A stretch of DNA of 64,000 bases from Mytilisepta virgata (lineage: Eukaryota; Mollusca; Bivalvia; Mytilida; Mytilidae), in NCBI GenBank assembly GCA_028015205.1, contig CM051519.1, positions 87,875,539 through 87,939,538 on the forward strand. Reading direction: 5' to 3'. The notes beneath the pieces were generated by a model. It was not told where the DNA came from. It was given only the letters and a program-made list of their open reading frames with translations, and did not search any database. Each line of letters starts with the position of its first letter. Within the stretch, counting starts at the first letter, position 1. Shown piece after piece: positions 1 through 11,005 of this stretch. Position numbers and translations under genes: made by a program.

Positions 1-80
1 GAAAAATAATTTGTTGGTTTTGCCGGTAGTTCCATTTTTTTGTTTTGGTCAGCCTCTCACTGTAAATTTAATTATTTCAG

Positions 81-211
81 TTATCAATGTGGCTGTCATC
101 CACCAAGACCAAGGTAGACAGTTTTTCAATGACGCTGCTGAAAGGCGTCGAGGGATTATGTTCAATCCGGCTCATTCGTACGTACATCCGTACCAGCAAA
201 CATTTCAATAA
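81..211 (+). CDS. possible terminal coding exon of an unidentified upstream gene
   Basis: A pyrimidine-rich acceptor (taattatttcag) is followed by an open frame to a TAA stop at 209-211. Read with the first two bases completing a split codon, it gives about 43 residues, rich in charged and aromatic residues, with an ERRRG cluster near the middle and a C-terminus ending YQQTFQ. I do not recognise the family. The acceptor and mixed codon usage favour a real last exon of a plus-strand gene that begins left of the window. However, the frame is short, and it would lie inside an intron, or beside the end, of the minus-strand dioxygenase gene. It may be chance. Confidence 0.33.
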
Positions 212-2045
212 CTTTAGTTTGCCTAAATGAATCTTTCAAAATTTGGCAATATTATTATGTACTTCACAGAACCAGTTTGAATATTTCACTTTTGTTGTTA
301 TTTTAATGTGGAAAATAGTAAAATTGAGGTTTGTTTCATCAAATGATTTAACATTGTAACAAGGTTGGGAGAGTACGTAACAATTAACCATAAGATTGGT
401 AGACTAGTCAGCAATTAACCAATCTCCTAAGCTGTCACTTCTTTTACCCTGATATGGTTTTAAGATACATGTGTTAAACATTTTAACTGATAATTGTTGA
501 CGTTTTATTTAAAATAGGGTTTCAACTTCCTCTTTAAAAAGGACAAATATACCTAAGGAGCAATCAAAAAAACGTAATCCATTGGACAGACAAACCCGGG
601 AAGACAAACGAACAACCACAAGCACAACAAATAAACACAGAAAACTGAAAACAATGAACAACACGAACTCCTATAAAAACCAGGAGTGAACCCAGGTGCT
701 CTTTAACTTTCACAATATCTGTATTTTGCATAAACTGTTTAGATATCATTCCCATAGGATTTATTTATTGCTTCAACCCTAATATGCGTCGATTTTTATG
801 TAGAAATTTTGAAAATTCATTAAAATTAGGGGTTCAGCTTCTTTGACCTTATCCGGAGTTTGGATAAACTTGTTCTGACAATTTTCTCTGTTGCTCACAA
901 CTTTATGATGATTATTTTTCGACTTTCCAAGGTTTACCTTACAAATGTTTCTGATGAAGATTAATCAGAACTGCTCATTGTACGAGATTTGGTATCAGCG
1001 TTTGTTTTTCATAATTTGCTAAGAAAGCGGCATTCAAATTATTTTTTACTTTGAGCTATATTGTGTTAAGGCAATTACAAGTGTAAAAACAAATTAATAT
1101 TCAATTTGAATAAACAACAAATCGAATAATAACAAAGGTCAACAGTGTAATCCTGGACACGACAGACAACAAATGTTAGGCTATTTTTTTTTTTTTTTTT
1201 TTTTTTTTTTGACATTTATTGAAAATGTTTAACGCCAAAGAATCATGGCATTTTGTAAGAACGTCACCTATATATTTTGAGGGTTTCTCCTATCCAACAC
1301 CAGGGAATGTGTAGTCACTCCATATAACCCACCACGATGCCAAGCCGGTAGATATATATTTTATAACTAAAATTATCAATTCAATGTAATGAAATGAAAT
1401 GAGTTTTGAAAGGGGATTCAAACTTATAGAAAAAGTATGTTTCCCACATGCGTCCGCAAACATCCCGAACAGTTCAAACAATGATAAGGTATGTGTATAA
1501 AGTCAACATCATTAAAACGATTGGATACAAAACTTACACATATACCACATATTCATCTTCCTTTGTTGTGATGTCTAATACTAAAAATCGAATTACACAA
1601 AAAAAACCCGGAAAATTTGCATTTATTGGAAATGTTAGACATTACAGCAGTGGAAATAGATTATTTAATTAATTAATTATTAATTACGGAAACAAGGGGT
1701 AATTTAACAATTCTTACTGATATTTATTTTACATTGACATATTACAGAAATGTTATTTGTCAGACACACCAAGAAAGTACCAACATATGCATTCAGAAGA
1801 ATGATAGTATATTTAATGTAAAACTACGTGTAAATGAGATTATTGAATCTGTATTGTTTTTCGAATAAATGATTAAGGGATTCCAAATGATTTTGAGCTG
1901 AGTTTACATTTAAGTAGAAAAAACCAAAGATTGCTGTTCATTAGTTCGCAAAAACTTTAATAATGATACAAAATCCTAGTCAGAATGCCTGTTCGCTAAT
2001 AAAATGTGTCAAATTATCTATTGACACTGAAACAATATTTCCTAC
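212..2045. other. non-coding stretch, probably dioxygenase intron 2
   Basis: No further conserved exon was found on either strand. In particular, no dioxygenase exon 3 (expected to begin with a split alanine codon and then YELWF) was seen, so it should lie left of the window. Apart from the poly(T) insertion near 1.2 kb, the sequence is AT-rich and unremarkable. Confidence 0.5.
1184..1220 (-). repeat. poly(A) tail of a minus-strand retroposed sequence
   Basis: A run of 27 T (1184-1210) is directly followed on the plus strand by TTTATT at 1215-1220. Read on the minus strand this is AATAAA, a few bases, then a long A tail. That is the 3' end of a retroposed polyadenylated transcript or SINE whose body would extend to higher coordinates. 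The body is not recognised, and its 5' end and target-site duplication could not be placed. Confidence 0.45.
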
Positions 2046-2136
2046 CTTGATGAATAATGATAAAAAGATGTTCATCATGGGCTGGATCACCATTGACCTC
2101 GCTTAATCTTCGTACTCCACCAAGGACTTTATCAAG
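2046..2136 (-). CDS. TDO2: TDO2 coding exon 2
   Basis: Acceptor ATCTTCCAG, donor G|GTAGG. The 91 nt give 30 codons plus one base. It carries the HDEHLF motif, whose histidine lies on the distal face of the heme in characterised TDOs. Codon phase matches exon 1. Confidence 0.87.
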
Positions 2137-2409
2137 CTGGAAGATTTATAATAATAAATAAAATAATTGGATTAAAATGAAATCTTTGGATATTTACATT
2201 TTCATAATATTTGACCTTCGAATAGCTTAAATAATTAAGTTTGCTTTCAAACAAGAAAGAAAAGGCTGAGAGAAGAACAGTTTGTAACGCACAGTAAAGA
2301 ATCTTCGTTTTAAAACAATTGTATAAATCACCTGTAAGTAATCTTCGTAGGACTGGGCCTTCTCACCAGTGCCAGATCCACCAACTTGTTTTTTCTGTGC
2401 TTCTGCCAT
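2046..2409 (-). CDS. TDO2: tryptophan 2,3-dioxygenase, 5' part (coding exons 1-2)
   Basis: This is the start of the heme dioxygenase that opens the indole ring of L-tryptophan to N-formylkynurenine, the first step of the kynurenine pathway in the cytosol. Two exons, 2332-2409 and 2046-2136, join in phase. Exon 1 gives a 26-residue start ending SYEDYLQ. Exon 2 continues with LDKVLGGVRRLSE and ends HDEHLFIIIHQ. The YxxYLxLDKVL and DEHLFIIxHQ blocks are the conserved beginning of the TDO fold, including the distal-side histidine of HDEHLF. A split alanine codon at the end of exon 2 fits the family's next residues, AYELWF. The remaining three quarters of the protein lies outside the left edge. 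Confidence 0.87.
2332..2409 (-). CDS. TDO2: TDO2 coding exon 1
   Basis: Starts at the ATG (2409-2407) and encodes 26 residues. It ends on the donor CAG|GTGATT in phase 0. The lysine/glycine-rich first 18 residues are the variable extension; SYEDYLQ begins the conserved domain. Confidence 0.85.
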
Positions 2410-5150
2410 GCCTTAATTTTTTTAAAAAGACTCTTAGTTTGTACTTACACAAAAATTCTCTTATTTTATGATGTATGACATTTTCGGTTTCTTATGTTTG
2501 TATGAGTTTTCAACTCTATTACTATTACAATGATATTTCGTTATTCAAAAATGTGCCAGAATATGTCCCTAGGTTAGAAGGCATGATGCACGACCCGAAG
2601 GGAGTTGTTATTATATTATTGTTATTATTACTCTCATTGTTCTATCCATTGATATGAAGCATTTCAACCCAATTTTTCTGCTTTAAATTGAATGTGTATA
2701 ATATCAATATTAATTTAAGTATGCAACAATAACAGATACTAACAATTATTGAATGTCTTCCGCAAGAATTACAGAATTACAAAAAAATTAATGTTTGTTG
2801 CGTTTCTCCTCCTGAAGGTTTGATTCATGTCCAAAATCTGGAAATTTTATCTTTCATTTGTTTGATAACGCTGCTTGCAATTGTTGATTTGGAAGATCAA
2901 TAATTAACGTTTCAAGCAAATTGTATTTAGTGTACAGATGACCATTAAAATATTGTAAAATTTAACCAAGAAATAATCACATGGATGCATAACCCCCTCC
3001 CATTACGCATAGTAACATAGTACATTGTAATCGCATTCGCATATTACCACGACGCGAATTGATCTTTATAAAAATATGTTTAAAAAATATAATTGATATT
3101 CTAATGGAAGATTCTTGCACGAAGATTAATAATTCACTAATACGTAGCTTTAACAATTTAAAACATTTAGTACTTCCAATAAGCGAACTTTAGATTGTTT
3201 TAAATTTACTGGAATGTAAATATACATAAATATCTAAATACCTATCCTACCCTCCTAAGTATGGGAAAATTTAAGACCTCCCCATAAGTGTTAATATTTC
3301 TTTGAACCATAAGCTTTGCATATATATCATAACACAAGTTTCTCCGAAGTTAAGATAATTTATTTAGAATGTTTTTATTCCTCCCAGAAATATTATAAAT
3401 AATGTAAAATTCATTTTATTCATATTCAGTGAAGAGTATTTAAATAAAAAGTGTTCATGAGAATTACCTTTTTATCAAACTGTAGCTTATTTCGAACATA
3501 TAGCTTTGCATAAATTCCACTTCAGCTTCTTGTTCAACGGCGCTGCTATAAAATTAATTCTTAGGCTGTCGAGCTTATATGTGATCAGATGACAAATCAT
3601 CGTAGATAGAAACTCACCAATAGAAATCTTTGTAGCAGCACTACACACAAATAGACTGGCCAATAGAATTCTATGCAGAAACACTGCGCACAAGTAAATC
3701 CTCAAAACTGTTGCACCAGGTGGATTTAAACAATTGCTCTCATAAATCCAAAGGCCTTGAAGGTAAGAATAATGTTTAATACTTACATGTACTTAGAATA
3801 AAATTTAGGATCAGAATTAACAATCAGTCTTTATAAACCTTATTGTCAAAAAGATGATTCCATAAAATTTGTAACAGCAAATTAATTTAAAAAAAAAATT
3901 AAAATCAGATCTTAGATTCCTAGATACAGGAATTGGTTTTTGTTTCATGACTATAGATGATATTTAGCATGTGTTAGGAAGTAACTAAATGACTAGACGA
4001 TAATATTTAGACGGATTCGTATTCTACTTTTATTTTATTTTCAAAGTAAGATATAGAGATAGAGGTTTTTAAAAAATCAGGAAGTGTGTTTTACGGTTGT
4101 ATTATCCTATTTTCAATACTCAAAAAGAAAAACCATAACAGTGAGTATGTTTTACACTAAAAATACAATTTAGAGGTTAATAGTAATATTAATTGTAAAT
4201 ATATCTCACTTAAATTCTAAAAGAAATATTACTATCCAAAACGATAAGTAGAAAATAAATTATTGTTTGTTATGGTTTACAGGGGGTGACACGCTTTTGG
4301 GATTTGGGATATAGGGGGTAAAAAAAGTGGGATATGGGAAAAAGAAGGGAAAAAAGAGGGAAGTGGGATATTGCTATAATGTAGGATATGGAAAAAAACA
4401 AAAATATAAAAAAAAAGTAAATGGTGAAAACGCATGATTTGTCTGGTTGGTCGTCTTAAAACCATTATTAAATTATTATTAAACTTACAAGATAACAGTA
4501 TTATTATTTCTATTGTGATATTATGTGGTTTTTGCCGTACATCATGCACATATTGTTCTTCCTGTGTTGCATAAACATTTTTATTTGCAGTTAGACTGCA
4601 GTTGTACATACAAAAATGCTAGTATAATGTAGGTAAATTTTTGTGTCCTACCTCTTAGAAACTATATCCAAATATTTTATGCTCGATGAATTGGTTAAAT
4701 TTTTGCATTGATGTCCATTGTTAAGAAACCTGTGGTAATGTACAAGTATCACAGAGCTTCAGCTTGCCCTAAATGGAAGGACTCAGTGCACTTGATGCCT
4801 CCTGACAGCACACTTCTGTCCTTAGAGTCCCAAAAATGTGCCCTACTTTTTAAAAAAAGGCTGGTACTTTTTTCATTGAATTTAATTTTATGTAAAACCT
4901 TTGTTAGCAATATCAAAAACAAACATTAAGTGTAAGGAATGTTTTTTTTTTTTTTGGTATTAAAGTACAAAATGACGTTCCAATTCAATAGTTTATACCA
5001 ACTAAGCTTGTCATGGCAATTAGGCACTTTGAAGTTACTTATATGTATGGGTACTTATGAAGTTACTTCCTTATAAGGAAGGAAGTCCCAACCGATACAA
5101 CGCTTACTATAACAATCTAATTACTGTAATCAATTAAAAGAGTATCGACA
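2410..5150. other. intergenic DNA upstream of TDO2, no gene seen
   Basis: AT-rich, with no conserved exon on either strand. At 4277-4410 there is a purine-rich stretch with repeated GGGATATGGG-like words; it opens a 110-codon minus frame that looks like a composition artefact. The TDO2 promoter should lie just above 2410, but no clear TATA box was seen. Confidence 0.5.
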
Positions 5151-5159
5151 GAACATTGC

Positions 5160-5820
5160 ACACAGAAATGGTATTAAACTTGGCAGGAAGCATCTATGTA
5201 AGCAAGTATGTAAGGTCCTTCATAAAGTTTGCCCATTTCGTCCCGATCGGACAACAGACATGTCCACCATGGGCAATTGTTGTTTCTGATTGGCTGAGTT
5301 TTCAAAAATCTTCTCCTCTGAAACTGCTTGGCCAAATGGAAGAAAACGTGACACGAAGCATATATAAAAATTTCCTCATTTCGTTCCGGTCGGACTGCAA
5401 ATATGGCCGTCATTGGCAGTTCTTGTCTCTGATTGGCTAATATAAATAAAATCTTCTCCTCTTAAATCGCTTGGTCAAATGGAAGGAAACTTGACAGGAA
5501 GCATCTATTGGAAGTTCTTTACAAAGTTTCCTCATTTCATCGCCATCGGGCTACAAACATGGTCGTCATGGGCAATTCTTGTTTCTCATTGGTTGATTAA
5601 AAAACTTTTTTCTGTCGAACTGCTTGGCCAAAACTGTCAGCCAAACTTGACAGGAAGCATCTATGGAAAGTCTTTTATGAAATGTTATTTTGAAGAAAAA
5701 ACTAGCCCTTTTCCCACTTTTTTCTCTAATTTTGTCCAAATGGAACGCAACTTGACAGGAAGAATCTGTGGAAGGTATTTTACAAAGTTTCCTCATTTTG
5801 TCCAGCTCAAGCGATAAACT
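5160..5820 (+). repeat. degenerate tandem repeat, units of about 143-155 bp
   Basis: About four diverged units repeat the order: fragments like TTTCCTCATTTCGT, a tract near TCTGATTGGCT, a CTTCTCCTCT block, then TGCTTGGCCAAATGGA and a CTTGACAGGAAGCAT-like tract. CTTCTCCTCT starts at 5310 and again at 5453. The CTTCTCCTCTGAAAC..GGCCAA core resembles the internal units of the cassette elements at 39.5, 56.4, 61.3 and 63.0 kb, so this is probably a diverged relative. The open frames across it are artefacts of the repeats. Confidence 0.6.
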
Positions 5821-6284
5821 TGTTTCTGATTGTTTCTGATTATTTTCTTTAACAATGCAGTGTTATCTCCCTTGTTTAAGTGAAAATTTCACAAATAATA
5901 TAAACATTTTCTGTTATGCAAAATTGTTATAAAATTGGTTAAATGTGATATATTTTATATGTTTGTTTTAAAGACAATTTTCCCATTTAGAAGTAACAAT
6001 ACAAGATTTGAATTGTTTTTTTTTTATTTTTGACAAGTTAATATCAAATTACAGAACATTGAAAAAGTGTATATTTCCAACATGCTAATTCGTCATGAAG
6101 TAGTGATTTTGTCTGGTCATGAAGAATTCTATAGTACAGTAAAGATTAAATTAATATAAACTAGAACAAAAAAGACAAACAAATAATTCAGCAGAACTTA
6201 CTGTGATTACTAACAATACATTCGTGAATAAAATAAAATCAGTTTATTACTTTATGATAGTTACACATCCAGTAACTCAAACCA

Positions 6285-6590
6285 TGTACGGATGTTGAAC
6301 GGACAATGCACGGACGCTGAACGAACGATGTACGGACGATGGCCTTGTACCGTATACGATACCATGAACGCTCTTTTAGCGTATATCGTATGGTATAGCG
6401 TTTCGTTTAGCGTGCATGGTATGGTTTATCGTACATCGTTTCGTTTAGCGTTTATCGTTTTGATTACCTTATGGTATGGTTTATCTGCATCGTATCGTTT
6501 ACCGAATATGGTATATTTTTGCGTTTTCCATATAAGGTAAATTTTAGCGTTTGTCATATATGGTAATTTTAGCGTTTGCCATATATATAA
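6285..6590. repeat. CpG/CGT-rich degenerate repeat tract
   Basis: Short words such as ACGGACG, TATCGT, TTTAGCG and GGTATGG recur irregularly for about 300 bp, with many CpG dinucleotides against an AT-rich, CpG-poor background. The left half reads ACGGACGATG-like; the right half reads TTTAGCGTTTATCG-like. Partial palindromes around CGTATACG and between ACGATACCAT and ATCGTATGG suggest folding potential. It is not a clean tandem array and no protein is evident. Confidence 0.5.
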
Positions 6591-7478
6591 GTTGTTTTCG
6601 GGACAATAGATTATTTCAGAAACTTTGAATTAATTTAAATAATTTACGTTTTACTGTTGTTTTTTGTTTTGTTTTTTTTTTTAATAGATTATTAGCAGTT
6701 GTTGTATTATCAACCTTTATACGAATTAAAGAGATGTTGAAATAGTGTTAAATTATATGCATATCACATTATACACATTCTCCCTATATATATAAATATT
6801 CGGAATTGCGGTTTATGTGAGCTACCGTTCATTGTTAGCGGTTATTTTGATTTATTAGGTCCAAAAATTAAATACATTTTTTCTAATAAATATTTAATTT
6901 TCTGTACAATATACAAAGTTTTGTGAATGTAGCTCAATATACAGTGTCCTTAGAACAAGCAGGTGTGAAATAACAATTCGTTGTATTGAAATAATTTTGT
7001 ATATATCGTTAGTAGCGGTTCACATTACATTACATGGAAATACCTTTGGGAATATTAAAATTAATTGAATAAATGAGTTGTTACATGTCCACCAGGATAA
7101 AAGTATCAGAAGACGTCCTACTATTATTATAACTGTAAAAGGTGTGAAATTATTTCATAGTCAGGTAGATTTATGAGCTTGCACTAGCACGAAATTTTCA
7201 ACTATCCAAATTTAATTTAATTAAAATATTCCATGTATGAATGCATGATAATCAAATGATAAAAATTTTAAAAGAATGAATAAATAAATATTCATATATT
7301 TAAAAAATATTTCTGTACTCATTTAAAAAAAAACAATTAAGATTTTCTGCTGTAGCCTAGACTGCTAATTTTGTTTTAAAAAGATATAAATAAATGAAAC
7401 CAAAATTGTTGAAATTTGTCAATAAATGATGTCCACTCCTTGGTGAACTAAGGACATTTTTTAATTTTTTTTTCTTAC
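6591..7478. other. AT-rich intergenic DNA, nothing recognised
   Basis: No conserved exon, no clear repeat unit and no RNA gene seen. Confidence 0.5.
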
Positions 7479-7480
7479 TA

Positions 7481-9003
7481 TACTCTCTCAAAAAAGAAAC
7501 GCAACATACAGAAAATAGGAAATTTACTTCATATATTATTTTCATAATTTATGATATAAATAATTTACACAGGAATGCAAAAATTGGCACACTTCTTGTT
7601 CATGAGTTCTTTTACCTTGGAATATCACAGTTTGTCACATATTGTCAATAAATCACTCATAAATTGTCAATATCTGGTATGTCCACCATTTGCTTGTAAC
7701 ACAGCCCCGACTCTTCTTGGCATAGATTGAATTAAACGCTGAGTTCGAACACGCGGTATCCTTTGCCACTCAAACTGAAGTGCCTGCTGTAATTGTTGCA
7801 GATTTTGCGGTGGTGGTTGTCGTTGGCGCACGCGCCGATCCACTTCATCCCACAAATGTTCAATTGGATTAAGATCGGGTGATCGTGACGGCCAACGGAT
7901 CACATTGACATTCTGTTGTTCTAAAAAGTCTACTGTTACACGTGCTGTATGTGGTCGGGCATTGTCGTGCTGAAAAATTTCTCTCCGAATGTCAATTACG
8001 GGCAATAAATGAGGTCGTAAAATTTCGTCTCTATACCTAACAGCGTTCAGATTGCCTTGGATATGTATCAGCTGTGTGTTTCTGGCATAAGAAATAGCGG
8101 CCCACATCATAACACTGCCTCCGCCAAAATTGTCTCTCTCCACAACACAGTTTTGCGCAAAACGTTCGTTTCGGCGCCTATACACACGTATGCGACCATC
8201 TCGCTTTTCCAGTTGAAAACGTGACTCATCGCTGAACCATACTCTTCTCTAGTTCTGTAAATTCCATGCACGAACTGTAGTACACCATCTAACCCTCGCT
8301 CGGCGGTGTTGGCGTCTCAGTGTTGCTCCAAAGTAAGGTCTTCTTGCCCTCAATCCATGAGAACGTAACCGATTGCGTACTGTCTGTGCTGATATACGGC
8401 GCAACCCAGGGACGTTTACAGCTGTTTCTGTTGCAGCAATAGTCCTATTCCGCAGATGGAAAAGTCTGATGTAACGATCTTGCGCCCTGGTTGTAACACG
8501 CGGGCGCCCTGAACGTGGCCGATCTGTCGTAGTACCAAGCTGCAGGTAGCGTCCCCAAAGGCGTGAAATTGTGCTACGATGAACATTGTACGTCACAGCA
8601 ACAGCATTCTGTGATTCTCCGGCCTCTAGTCGTCCGATAGCGATATTCCGGGTAGCAGCGTCTAACCTTGGCATAGCGTCACCTCATCAGAATTTTATTT
8701 TACGAATGCATTCATGAAAAGAAATACCGGGTTTTTATACCGACTGACTGAGCTAAAAAATAACCCATGATTTGCACGTGAAAGTCGACCCAGTTTTTGG
8801 CAATGCGTAAATCGTAGGGTGTCCCAGATTGCGACCAAAGTCGTTTACGGGTGGATGAATTTAAATGATTATACCTGGAAACTTTTTATGAAGGTGTAAT
8901 TATGATCATGTGTACATATATTTTGATATTTATTGGTTATTTGTCCGGAAAAATAATATTTCAAAAAGATAATCTGATGTTGCGTTTCTTTTTTGAGAGA
9001 GTA
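7481..9003 (-). mobile_element. Tc1-like DNA transposon, copy 1 (1523 bp)
   Basis: The ends are inverted repeats beginning TACTCTCTCAAAAAAG and running on through AAACGCAACAT. They are flanked by TA on both sides (7479-7480 and 9004-9005), the target duplication of the Tc1/mariner superfamily. The transposase is on the minus strand with a TATAAAAA box at about 8732-8739. The element has exactly the same length as the copy at 22901-24423 and differs from it by only a handful of substitutions noticed by eye. All four that I checked were transitions. One of them creates a nonsense codon in the transposase. Confidence 0.93.
7667..8674 (-). pseudogene. Tc1-like transposase with one amber codon
   Basis: The frame matches the intact 335-residue transposase at 23230-24237 residue for residue apart from two visible changes. 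Codon 142, tryptophan TGG in the intact copy, is TAG here (8249-8251), and a leucine codon further on is CCA (proline). The stop falls just before the first catalytic aspartate (WFSDE). The 141-residue upstream product would therefore keep only the DNA-binding half, while the catalytic D..D34E region lies downstream of the stop. A truncated DNA-binding protein could in principle act as a repressor, but nothing in the sequence shows it is made. Confidence 0.9.
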
Positions 9004-9329
9004 TATATTTGCTGATTTGATAAAGAAAATTAAATATTAAGTAATTTCCATAGAAAAACTGGAAATAATATACTGCAGTTTTACCGAAAGATAATCATAA
9101 ATTGGTTCAGGTGTGGAATTGTTCCGTCCTGCGCCTAAAATCGAAGTTTTATTTTCGCAGCTTAAACTGGTTTTCGGACGTTGATATACGTGTATTTTTT
9201 GTTCAAACTTGCTTCAAATATGAATATATATTTTTGCTTTTTGACGATATGCATAAAACTATTAAAATTAATATTTTCCTAAGAATAAAACGCATCACAA
9301 AATACCGAAATAAATTTGAAAATCACTTC

Positions 9330-10050
9330 GCCCACATTGCCTAAGTGGTATGCGTTAACCAACTTAAGTTTATTTACCTAGCAAAATCTTAGTTTATTGA
9401 AACCCCACTAACTCCATTCAAGTCATATGCATAAAACAACTTAAGTTTAGAAAATACTTAAGATTTGACTTGAGTATATGATACCTTTAGAGGGAACTAA
9501 AGTCTATAGTTTCAAACCGGATCAAATTACACAAAAAATCCATCTCCCTTTCTTATATTTTTTGCTATTCATATAGCTTAGATATGTTATTTTTAAGAAA
9601 AAACTAGCCCTTTTCCCACTTTTTTCTCTAATTTTTAAATACCTAATTTGAACTTGGCTTAAGGCAGATTTTTAAAAAAATCATACTTGGCTTATTCTTT
9701 GTGTGATTTACAGTACATGCATCTTAGGCGGCTAAAAGGCAAATTAAAGATAAAGTTTAAACGACAACAATAATATCATTTGTAATAATTTGTTAAAATC
9801 TACTCGCCATATATATATTTGCAATACATTTACATACAGGGTATGTGTTGTCTTAATGATAGCACTAGTCCAATAGATAAGACAACTATGAGCTTAAGAC
9901 ACTAGCAAAAAGTTAAAACATAGAGTAACGGTAACATCCCACTTGGTCTACCCCATTTGATGCTGTAAAAACAATCGTGTGGGCACGAAATTTACAAAGT
10001 GGTTCCTAATAAAATATGTACCTTGGTAATATAAGAATACAAAATGTGTG
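9330..10050 (+). repeat. partial copy of the CTTAAG-rich repeat seen at 27.1-27.9 kb
   Basis: Several blocks occur in the same order as in the 27135-28891 element: CACATTGCCTAAGT, AGTTTATTGAAACCCC, ATGCATAAAACAACTTAAG, a TTGGCTTATTC block, GTTAAAATCTACTCGC, and later ATATAAGAAT. Similarity is patchy, so this is an old, probably internally deleted copy. It begins about 330 bp after the end of the Tc1 element. Confidence 0.6.
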
Positions 10051-10704
10051 TTTGTGCAAAAACTAGGAAAAAGTCGTTTTCCGATACTCTTAATGAATAA
10101 TTTATACAACTGTATTTATGGTTTATGAAAATAAAGATATATATATGACCTAGTTTAAAAAAAAAATTTAAGTTAAGATGTTTTGGGGTATCTTCCCTCT
10201 TAGCCAAAATTTTAAAATTTCTATTCCCATCTAGCCAAAATGTTATTGTCTTACCTGAATGGTCATTAGGGTATAAGTCTGTATTTAAAAAGTGTACAAA
10301 TAAGATAATTTGTTTGTATGTTTTTAAGTCAAAAATAAAAGTTATGATAAATAAGCAATAAATTTTTAACAAAATAGAAAAATTTAATGTTTATATTCAT
10401 CAAATTAATAAATAATGATAATGATAATTATAACTGCATTATAATAAATTTATCACGATGAATGATTAATTTAATGTAAATTAATTAAGTTCTACATTAT
10501 TTTTATAAATTTTCATTATAAATAACAAAAACAATAGATGAAATAATTTGTAATTGTTTGTTTACTTAGTACAGTTTAACAATATTAGATAAAAAAAAAA
10601 AAACAATTAAAGTGTTTTTGTTGGAAAATCAAAACAAATTAAGGCACTTAATCTGCTGCGAATTCCCACAAAACAAACGATTATATTAATTAAAATATTC
10701 CTAT
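10051..10704. other. very AT-rich DNA, nothing recognised
   Basis: Low-complexity AT-rich sequence between the repeat copy and the 3' end of the minus-strand LINE. A 126-codon minus frame at 9992-10372 lacks any recognisable domain and is lysine/isoleucine/phenylalanine-rich, as expected of chance frames in such DNA. Confidence 0.5.
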
Positions 10705-11005
10705 AGATTCAGATTCTTTATTGGTTGTAAACTTTTACAGTTCTTCACCATAAATTGTGATTATAATAAGTTCGTATAAATATTTATTTAATAAACATTG
10801 GGACGAAGATTCTTAAATAATAAGTATACAAAAAATGAGCATATTCGAAACATATAGTATTTAAGTATATTTAAATCTATAAATATACATCTATATAAAT
10901 ACCGATTACAGCAAGTCACTATAAACTTAAATTATTAATATAGAGACCTGTATGTCTCTATAAATTCAGATATAACCAGAAACCATAAATTACAGTTCAT
11001 TATAG

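Noticed and set aside
4277..4609. 110-codon minus-strand frame
   Set aside because: Opened by a purine-rich GGGATATGGG tract; the translation is a low-complexity Phe/Pro/Ser tail without conserved motifs.
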